64,000 bases of DNA from Gordonia zhenghanii. Its GTDB lineage: Bacteria; Actinomycetota; Actinomycetes; Mycobacteriales; Mycobacteriaceae. The number at the start of each line of letters is the position of its first letter. The first letter of the stretch is position 1. This document shows, in pieces, positions 58,501 through 64,000 of the stretch. A program made the position numbers and the translations under genes. The stretch covers positions 124,001 through 188,000 of the forward strand of contig NZ_JAKKOQ010000001.1 in the NCBI RefSeq assembly GCF_021738965.1. Direction: 5' to 3'. Under the pieces are notes generated by a model, which did no database searches, was not told where the DNA came from, and worked only from the letters and a program-made list of their open reading frames with translations.

Positions 58501-59127
58501 TCACACGCCCGCGTACAACGCGCCCAACGCCATCGCGGTCAACAGTTCGCCAAGCGCGGCATCGGGATACCGGGGCAGCCGGGGCGACGAGTTGAGAAGG
58601 CCGAACCCTGCGTGGACTCGCACCCGAGCCTCGTCGCGCGTGAGGCCGCGGACGGCCTCGACCAGCACGTCCACCCACCGTTCGACATAGCGGCGCTGCA
58701 GCGATCGGACGGTGCGGTTGGCCTCCGGCGTCATCGACGTGAGATCACGGTCCTGCACGGTGATCAGATCGGGTTTGGTGACCAAGACGTCGATGTGGAA
58801 CTCGATGAGGCGCATCAGGACGTCGGCCGGCGCACCACCCTCGGCGACGACGGCCTCGCCGCCCGAGTGCAGGCGTTCGCTGATGTCGAGAAGCATCTGG
58901 TCGAGGAGATCGATCTTCGACTTGAAGTGCCGATACATCGCCGGACCGCTGACACCTGCCTCGGCCCCGATGTCCTCCAGACGCACGGCAGCGAAACCCC
59001 TGCGCGCCATCTGCCGGGCCGCCGCTGCGATGAGTTCGGCCCGTCGAGCGGCCTTGGCCTGCGACCGACGCGTGCCCGGAAGGGCTGCGGACCCGGTGAC
59101 CGCAGCGATTTCGGAACGCTCAGACAC
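58501..59127 (-). CDS. TetR family transcriptional regulator
   Basis: 208 residues. HTH region ARRAELIAAAARQMARRGFAAVRLEDIGAEAGVSGPAMYRHFKSKIDLLDQML. The remaining domain is an all-helical ligand pocket, with a FHIDVLVTKPDLITVQDRDLTSM segment seen in regulators of acyl-CoA pathways. It may control the downstream SDR through the KstR-type box (inference). Its stop codon is 84 bases upstream of the SDR start. Confidence 0.88.
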   Translation of the reverse strand: MSERSEIAAVTGSAALPGTRRSQAKAARRAELIAAAARQMARRGFAAVRLEDIGAEAGVSGPAMYRHFKSKIDLLDQMLLDISERLHSGGEAVVAEGGAPADVLMRLIEFHIDVLVTKPDLITVQDRDLTSMTPEANRTVRSLQRRYVERWVDVLVEAVRGLTRDEARVRVHAGFGLLNSSPRLPRYPDAALGELLTAMALGALYAGV

Positions 59128-59187
59128 GGCCGCTCCTCGCGAAGATCGTAGGGTTCGTCGCCTCGAACTGTAACCCGGCGGCCGCGG

Positions 59188-59622
59188 TCATCCGGCGTAG
59201 ACCACCCTCGTCCATAGGACGAGATCCTGCAACGACCGCCTGCGGGGCGAGAGGCCCACCCACGCCAACCCGACGGGGAACAAGACGCAGAACACCGCAC
59301 GTAGGAACAGTCGCGGCACCCGCACTCGTCCACCCTTCGAGTTCGAGACCCGCAGCCCGAGTACCGCATACCCCACCGACCGCTCGGTGATCGACCAGCA
59401 CGCGAAGAGGTACACGACGCAGGCGACGAAGAACCCCGTCGTCGTGAAGATCCACGGCACCTCCGGGAAGGTGAAGGTCCTGGCGTCGAAGGCGAACTTC
59501 ACGAAGGCGACGGTGAGATAACCGCCGCCCATCAACACGAGCACCACGACGAGGTCGACGACCGCCGCCATCGACCGGCTGACGATCCCGGCATCGCGCA
59601 GGGGCCGGGCCGAATCACTCAT
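59188..59622 (-). CDS. RDD family membrane protein
   Basis: 144 residues from ATG 59622 (GTG 59625 possible). RSMAAVVDLVVVLVLMGGGYLTV holds the Arg-Asp pair of RDD proteins; about three membrane segments; WSITERSVGYAVLGLRVSN and RRRSLQDLVLWTRVVY are also typical. Function unknown. It overlaps the upstream repeat-protein gene by 8 bases, so the two are coupled. Confidence 0.85.
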   Translation of the reverse strand: MSDSARPLRDAGIVSRSMAAVVDLVVVLVLMGGGYLTVAFVKFAFDARTFTFPEVPWIFTTTGFFVACVVYLFACWSITERSVGYAVLGLRVSNSKGGRVRVPRLFLRAVFCVLFPVGLAWVGLSPRRRSLQDLVLWTRVVYAG

Positions 59623-60166
59623 CACGCGGCCGTCGCCTCAGCATCCGTCCGACGATGTTGTCGACGGCGTCGTCGGCACGTTCGCTGCCGCTGCGGACGT
59701 CGGAGATCATCTCGGTCGTGACTGTGGTGCTCGCGCCGCGCACCATCGACGAGACGTCGACGCCGTCGAGCAGGTCGTTCAGGTCGACGCGGTCGAGGAG
59801 CGCATCCAGATCGAGGTCGTTCAGGAGCGCGTTCAGATCGATGCGGGCCATGAGTCGCGGCAGATCGATGGCGTCGAGCAGGCGGTTCACGTCGACTCTC
59901 GCGATCACGGCGTCCACGTCGATCGCATCCACGATCCGGGCCACATCAATGGCGCCGATTACTCTGTTCACGTCCAGACCGTCGACGACCCGGTTCACGT
60001 CGAGCGCGTCGACGACCCGGTCGAGATCTACGCCGCGCAACAGGACGTCGGTCAGATCGATCTCCTCGGTGAGGTACATGATGGCCTCTGAGAGCACGAA
60101 ACGGACCGTCGTACCGGGCAACGCGACTGCCCGACGGACGGCGCCTTCGACCAGAGTCCGGATCAT
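59615..60166 (-). CDS. Protein made of 9-residue repeats, function unknown
   Basis: 183 residues. Residues 47-136 are ten perfectly spaced nonapeptides of pattern D-(V/L)-x-x-(V/L/I)-(V/I/L)-x-x-(L/I/V), for example DVNRVVDGL, DVNRVIGAI and DLDALLDRV, flanked by partial units. The N-terminus (LVEGAVRRAVALPGTTVRFVLSEAIMYL) is amphipathic; the C-terminus is charged. No signal peptide. I recognise no characterised family. It is coupled to the RDD membrane protein, so it may bind the membrane face. Confidence 0.8.
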   Translation of the reverse strand: MIRTLVEGAVRRAVALPGTTVRFVLSEAIMYLTEEIDLTDVLLRGVDLDRVVDALDVNRVVDGLDVNRVIGAIDVARIVDAIDVDAVIARVDVNRLLDAIDLPRLMARIDLNALLNDLDLDALLDRVDLNDLLDGVDVSSMVRGASTTVTTEMISDVRSGSERADDAVDNIVGRMLRRRPRDE

Positions 60167-60187
60167 TGATCGATCATGCCAGAAATG

Positions 60188-60226
60188 CGCGACGCCCCGG
60201 TACCGCGTGCGGACCGGGGCGTCGCG
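60188..60226 (-). terminator. Terminator downstream of sucCD
   Basis: CGCGACGCCCCGGT pairs perfectly with ACCGGGGCGTCGCG (14 bp) over an 11-base loop. It lies 21 bases past the sucD stop codon, before the repeat-protein gene in the same orientation. Confidence 0.8.
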
Positions 60227-60246
60227 AGGAAGTACTGACTCTCGAC

Positions 60247-61149
60247 TTACAGTGCTTCGTAAAGCTCCCGTGCGAGTCGAGCGGTCTCGCTCGGCGTCTT
60301 GCCGACCTTGACGCCCGCAGCCTCGAGGGCCTCCTTCTTGGCCTGCGCGGTGCCCGCGCTGCCGGAGACGATCGCGCCTGCGTGACCCATCGTCTTGCCT
60401 TCGGGGGCGGTGAAGCCCGCGACGTACCCGACGACCGGCTTGGTGACGTTGGCCTTGACGTACTCAGCCGCACGCTCCTCGGCGTCGCCGCCGATCTCAC
60501 CGATCATGACGATCAGCTTGGTCTCGGGGTCGTTCTCGAACGCCTCGATCGCATCGATGTGCGTGGTACCGATGACCGGGTCGCCGCCGATGCCGATGGC
60601 GGTCGAGAATCCGAGGTCACGGAGCTCGTACATCATCTGGTAGGTCAGGGTGCCCGACTTGGAGACCAAGCCGATCGGACCCTTGCCCGTGATGTTGTTC
60701 GGGGTGATGCCGACGAGGGCCTCACCCGGCGTGATGACGCCCGGGCAGTTCGGACCGATGATGCGGGTCTTCTCGCCCTTCTCCACGTTGTAGGCCCAGG
60801 CGTACGCCGAGTCCTGCACGGGGATGCCCTCGGTGATGACCACGAGCAGCGGGATCTCCGCGTCGATGGCCTCGACGATCGCGTCCTTGGAGAACACGGG
60901 CGGGACGAAGGCGATCGACGTGTCGGCGCCGGTCTTCTCCATCGCCTCGGCGACGGAGCCGAAGACGGGGAGCTCGACGTTATTGCCGTCAGCGTCCACG
61001 TGCGAGACGGTGGTCCCAGCCTTGCGCGCGTTGACGCCGCCGACGACATTGGTGCCCGCCTTGAGCATCAGTGCGGTGTGCTTGGTGCCCTCGCCGCCGG
61101 TGATGCCCTGGACGATGACCTTGTTGTTCTTGTTCAGGTAGATCGACAT
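60247..61149 (-). CDS. sucD: Succinyl-CoA synthetase alpha subunit
   Basis: 300 residues. [62 protein letters not shown], and the phospho-His loop near [29 protein letters not shown]. It makes the CoA-binding half of the TCA-cycle enzyme joining succinate, CoA and nucleotide triphosphate. Twelve bases downstream of sucC. Confidence 0.98.
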   Translation of the reverse strand: MSIYLNKNNKVIVQGITGGEGTKHTALMLKAGTNVVGGVNARKAGTTVSHVDADGNNVELPVFGSVAEAMEKTGADTSIAFVPPVFSKDAIVEAIDAEIPLLVVITEGIPVQDSAYAWAYNVEKGEKTRIIGPNCPGVITPGEALVGITPNNITGKGPIGLVSKSGTLTYQMMYELRDLGFSTAIGIGGDPVIGTTHIDAIEAFENDPETKLIVMIGEIGGDAEERAAEYVKANVTKPVVGYVAGFTAPEGKTMGHAGAIVSGSAGTAQAKKEALEAAGVKVGKTPSETARLARELYEAL

Positions 61150-61161
61150 ATGTTCCGGCTC

Positions 61162-62325
61162 CTACTTGCTCGCCAGCTCGGCGGCCTTGTCGGCGCCGGC
61201 ATCCATGGTCTCCGCCAGGGTCACCAGCGGGTGGTTGGCGTCGGCCAGGATCTTGCGACCCTCTTCGACCTTGTTGCCGTCCAGGCGGACGACGAGCGGC
61301 TTGCTCGCGGCGTCGCCCAGCTTGGCGAGTGCGCCGACGATGCCGTTGGCGACCGCGTCGCATGCGGTGATGCCACCGAAGACGTTCACGAAGACGCTCT
61401 TGACCTGCTCGTCACCGAGGATGACGTCGAGGCCGGCAGCCATGACGTCGGCCGATGCGCCGCCGCCGATGTCCAGGAAGTTGGCGGGCTTGACGCCACC
61501 GTGGTTCTCGCCCGCGTATGCGACGACGTCCAGGGTCGACATGACCAGACCTGCACCGTTGCCGATGATTCCGACCTGTCCGTCGAGCTTGACGTAGTTG
61601 AGGTCGTTCTCCTTGGCCTTGAGCTCAAGGGGATCGGTCGCGTCCTTGTCGGCGAACTCGGCGTGGCCGGGCTGGCGGAAGTCGGCGTTCTCGTCGAGCG
61701 TGACCTTGCCGTCGAGGGCGAGGATCTCGTCGTCCGGGGTGCGGACCAGCGGGTTGACCTCCACGAGGCTGGCGTCTTCGTTGATGAAGACCTCCCACAG
61801 CTTCTGGATGGTCACGGCTGCGGCGTCGAGGACCTCGGCGGGCAGGTGCCCGGCCTCGGCGATCTCACGCGCGAACGCGACATCGACGCCCTTGACGGCG
61901 TCCACGGCGATGCGGGCCAGCCTGTCGGGCTTGGTCGCAGCGACCTCTTCGATCTCCATGCCGCCTTCCACCGAGCACATGGCCAGGTAGGTGCGGTTGG
62001 ACCGATCGAGCAGGAACGAGATGTAGTACTCCTCGGCAATGTCGCTGGCTTCTGCGACGAGAAGCCTCTTGACGACGTGGCCCTTGATATCGAGCCCGAG
62101 GATGTTTTCGGCGTGTGTCTGTGCGTCATCGGGGGTTGCGGCGTACTTGACGCCACCCGCCTTGCCGCGTCCGCCGACCTTGACCTGCGCCTTGATCATG
62201 ACGGGCTTGCCGATTTCCTCGGCGATAGCTCGTGCATCAGCAGCAGTATCGGTCACCCGACCCGGTGTGGTGGGTACCCCATGCTTGGCGAACAGTTCCT
62301 TCGCCTGGTATTCGAAGAGATCCAT
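61162..62325 (-). CDS. sucC: Succinyl-CoA synthetase beta subunit
   Basis: 387 residues, usual length. [22 protein letters not shown] opens the ATP-grasp domain; [46 protein letters not shown] and [17 protein letters not shown] are diagnostic. It binds nucleotide and the grasp domain partners SucD. The order pcrA, M23 gene, sucC, sucD matches M. tuberculosis Rv0949-Rv0952. Confidence 0.98.
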   Translation of the reverse strand: MDLFEYQAKELFAKHGVPTTPGRVTDTAADARAIAEEIGKPVMIKAQVKVGGRGKAGGVKYAATPDDAQTHAENILGLDIKGHVVKRLLVAEASDIAEEYYISFLLDRSNRTYLAMCSVEGGMEIEEVAATKPDRLARIAVDAVKGVDVAFAREIAEAGHLPAEVLDAAAVTIQKLWEVFINEDASLVEVNPLVRTPDDEILALDGKVTLDENADFRQPGHAEFADKDATDPLELKAKENDLNYVKLDGQVGIIGNGAGLVMSTLDVVAYAGENHGGVKPANFLDIGGGASADVMAAGLDVILGDEQVKSVFVNVFGGITACDAVANGIVGALAKLGDAASKPLVVRLDGNKVEEGRKILADANHPLVTLAETMDAGADKAAELASK

Positions 62326-62546
62326 TCAGCTCACCATCTGAAGTAAGTTTCGTCCGCTTCGGTGTAACGCGGACCATAACGGACTGTAATCCTGTTGCCG
62401 TCGTCGCCTCACACTCGGTGCCGACCTTGTGCCCCATCTCACTCGGTCGTCGCGCAAGGTGGACTTAAGACGGACTCTTGGTTACCGTCAACTGGGTTGG
62501 TAACAGGATGGTCACAGGACCAGGCACGATATGAGGTGAGCAGACG
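62326..62546. promoter_or_regulatory. Divergent promoter gap sucC / M23 peptidase
   Basis: About 220 bases between divergent genes, so both promoters must lie here. GTAACAGGATGGTCACAGG near 62498-62517 shows two loosely repeated GT(A/C)ACAG words, as in MtrA boxes before cell-wall hydrolases. That reading is weak and based on pattern only. Confidence 0.35.
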
Positions 62547-63494
62547 GTGGCAGTTGGTAGCGCGATGCGCTCGGAGACCCTCACTCCTCCACCGGTCGAT
62601 CAGCCCGCAACCCGTGACATCCCGCTTCCGTCTCGCCGACTCCGCATCGGCCTCGGCTCCGAGCCGCTGGACTCCGCTGTCTCGACCTCCGAGATCCCCG
62701 TCGCCGCCGACGAGGTCCCCGCGACGCAGGGCGCTGTAGTTCCGTCCGGCCCGAAGCCCGTATCCGGTGGACGCCACCGTCTTGCCGCGCCGTCGTCCGC
62801 GCTGAAAGCGCGCACCGCGCTCGTCGCGATGGCCGCAGGCGCCGGCGCGTTCGCCCTCGCCGGACCCAGCATCGACCAGGCCAAGCCCGCTCCGGAACCG
62901 GCCCCCGAGCCGCAGGTCGCCTCCGACGTCGCGCTCGCCGCATCCGGCACCGGCGACGACCTCGGACCGGGCGTCGCGGCATCGCTCCCCGAATCGGACA
63001 TGAGCGTGTTCGACGATCAGCTCCCACAGGGCACCAAGATCGCCAAGAAGAAAGAAGCGGCCCGCCAGGCAGCACTCAAGCCTGAGGTGACGAGCCCGCT
63101 CCCCATGGGGACCTACGACTTGACCTCCGCGTTCGCTCCGCGCTGGGGCGCCTTCCACGGCGGCATCGACCTGGCCGCTCCGCTCGGCACCCCGATCCAC
63201 GCCGCGACCGACGGCGTCGTCGTCGAAGCCGGACCGGCTTCCGGTTACGGCAACTGGGTGCAGCTCAAGGCCCCCGACGGCACGGTCACGATGTACGGCC
63301 ACATGTCGTCGTCGGGCGTGCAAGTCCAGAAGGGCGACAAGGTGACCGCGGGCGACATCATCGCACTCGTCGGCAGCGAAGGCTTCTCCACCGGACCGCA
63401 CTGCCACTTCGAGGTGTGGAAAGACGGGAAGATGAAGGTCGACCCCGCCGTCTGGCTCGCCTCCAAGGGCGTGCGCCTCTCCGCTCTGCACTAG
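62547..63494 (+). CDS. M23 family metallopeptidase (LytM), membrane-anchored
   Basis: 315 residues, GTG start (ATG 62562 possible) with AGGTGA upstream. Cytoplasmic Pro-rich N-terminus, one membrane segment near 88-106 (TALVAMAAGAGAFALAGP), Ala/Pro linker, then LytM domain: HGGIDLAAPLG (His204, Asp208) and HCHFEVW (His285, His287), YGHMS. It probably cleaves peptidoglycan cross-bridges or activates such enzymes. It corresponds by position to Rv0950c. Confidence 0.92.
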   Translation: MAVGSAMRSETLTPPPVDQPATRDIPLPSRRLRIGLGSEPLDSAVSTSEIPVAADEVPATQGAVVPSGPKPVSGGRHRLAAPSSALKARTALVAMAAGAGAFALAGPSIDQAKPAPEPAPEPQVASDVALAASGTGDDLGPGVAASLPESDMSVFDDQLPQGTKIAKKKEAARQAALKPEVTSPLPMGTYDLTSAFAPRWGAFHGGIDLAAPLGTPIHAATDGVVVEAGPASGYGNWVQLKAPDGTVTMYGHMSSSGVQVQKGDKVTAGDIIALVGSEGFSTGPHCHFEVWKDGKMKVDPAVWLASKGVRLSALH

Positions 63495-63499
63495 TTTTT

Positions 63500-63625
63500 C
63501 GCTCGCTGATCGGGCCCTCCCCGCCGATCGAGCCCTTCGACTCCGCTCAGGAGAACCGGGGTCGAGATCCTCACCAGGTTTCGACACGCCTCGTCGCTAG
63601 CGCTCCTCGACGGCTCAACCAACTA
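63500..63625. repeat. Dispersed repeats in convergent gap M23 peptidase / pcrA
   Basis: Degenerate copies of the core (GCTGATCGGGCCC.., CCGATCGAGCCCTTCGACTCCGCTC, GGGGTCGAGATCC) are followed at 63577-63623 by the second repeat type GGTTTCGACACGCCTCGTCGCTA.., also present at 52444-52489. As at the other two intergenic clusters, the genes on both sides point inward. Confidence 0.8.
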
Positions 63626-63682
63626 CACGGGCAGCGCTTACAAAGGCCGCGACCCGCGGCACCTCAACCAGGCAAAAGGCCC

Positions 63683-64000
63683 TTACAGCTTCTCGCCCGG
63701 CAGTCCGCCTGCGGTCATCAGCGTGACTCGGCCGACGCTGCCGCCGAAGTCGAAGGTGATCCGCTCGGTGATTCCGGTGCCCTCTTTCGCAACGGCCTTG
63801 CCCATCCCGAATTTGGGGTGATTCATGCGGTCGCCGATGTCGTAGTGCACGGCCGTGTTGCGCGGGCGAGCGCGACCGGAGTCGCCGAACGACGAACCGC
63901 CGAACGAACTGCTTCCGCCGCTCGAATACCCGAACGCACCGCCCCGTGATTCACGGGGTGCGCGACGCGGCTCGGTGCGTCGCCAATCGATGAGATGTTG
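63683..64000 (-). CDS. pcrA: ATP-dependent DNA helicase, C-terminal fragment (PcrA/UvrD1)
   Basis: The last 105 residues of a gene that enters from the right edge. HLIDWRRTEPRR is followed by a Ser/Gly-rich linker and then YDIGDRMNHPKFGMGKAVAKEG, the C-terminal Tudor-like domain of PcrA that binds RNA polymerase. The identification rests on this domain and on the M. tuberculosis gene order (uvrD1 beside the M23 gene and sucCD). The helicase motifs are outside the window. Confidence 0.85.
   Translation of the reverse strand, partial: QHLIDWRRTEPRRAPRESRGGAFGYSSGGSSSFGGSSFGDSGRARPRNTAVHYDIGDRMNHPKFGMGKAVAKEGTGITERITFDFGGSVGRVTLMTAGGLPGEKL

Noticed and set aside
60166..62346. Long open frame (726 codons) on the plus strand
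   Set aside because: It is antisense to sucC and sucD, which are certain; the frame is open because of codon bias at high GC.
62439..63587. 382-codon minus-strand frame
   Set aside because: Antisense to the M23 peptidase, whose catalytic motifs are intact.

Overview
The window is high-GC actinobacterial DNA from a member of the Mycobacteriales, most like Gordonia, Rhodococcus or Williamsia; the genus is inference. Grounds are the S10 ribosomal operon with an extended S3, mycofactocin genes, F420-type and KshA/KshB-like oxidoreductases, frequent GTG/TTG starts, and a pcrA(uvrD1)-M23 peptidase-sucC-sucD order that matches Mycobacterium tuberculosis. No tRNA, rRNA, CRISPR array, insertion sequence or prophage was recognised.

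Layout. (1) 1-16.8 kb, minus strand: ABC exporter ATPase, two ABC-2 permeases and two giant NRPS genes, the second cut by the left edge. The first NRPS starts with an EntF-like condensation domain and a serine-type adenylation domain, so an aryl-capped, serine-containing siderophore-like peptide is plausible. (2) 17.2-22.6 kb, minus strand: S10 operon rpsJ-rplC-rplD-rplW-rplB-rpsS-rplV-rpsC-rplP-rpmC-rpsQ, closed by a 22-bp-stem hairpin. (3) 23.4-49.2 kb: a catabolic island of about 22 enzymes and transporters: ene-reductase, Rieske oxygenase with its reductase, two unlike Baeyer-Villiger monooxygenases, lactone-type hydrolase, several dehydrogenases, cyclase-family hydrolase, CoA ligase, two acyl-CoA dehydrogenases, enoyl-CoA hydratase and two MFS transporters. 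The gene set fits breakdown of a cyclic ketone or enone (terpenoid- or steroid-like). Four of its promoters share TTGACG-N17-TACA(G/C)T with a palindrome (TGTAGCCAnTGGCTACA) between the two boxes, and a fifth has the same promoter boxes with flanking half-sites. A two-DNA-binding-domain regulator (Xre/MbcA-like N-terminus plus TetR) lies at the island edge. (4) 49.5-52.3 kb: hotdog thioesterase, two DsbA-like proteins and a VKOR partner. (5) 52.6-56.0 kb: mftE-mftF-mftG of the mycofactocin system, without mftA-D nearby. (6) 56.2-60.2 kb: CoA transferase/racemase, SDR, TetR regulator with a KstR-type box, RDD membrane protein and a protein built of 9-residue repeats. (7) 60.2-64 kb: sucD, sucC, an M23 peptidase and the 3' end of pcrA.

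A dispersed repeat (core GGTCGAGCGGAGTCGAGACC and its inverse) occupies three gaps between convergent genes and also sits, in frame, inside an NRPS condensation domain. In M. tuberculosis mftE-mftF-mftG lie just upstream of rpsJ in the same orientation; here the catabolic island and the Dsb genes lie between them.
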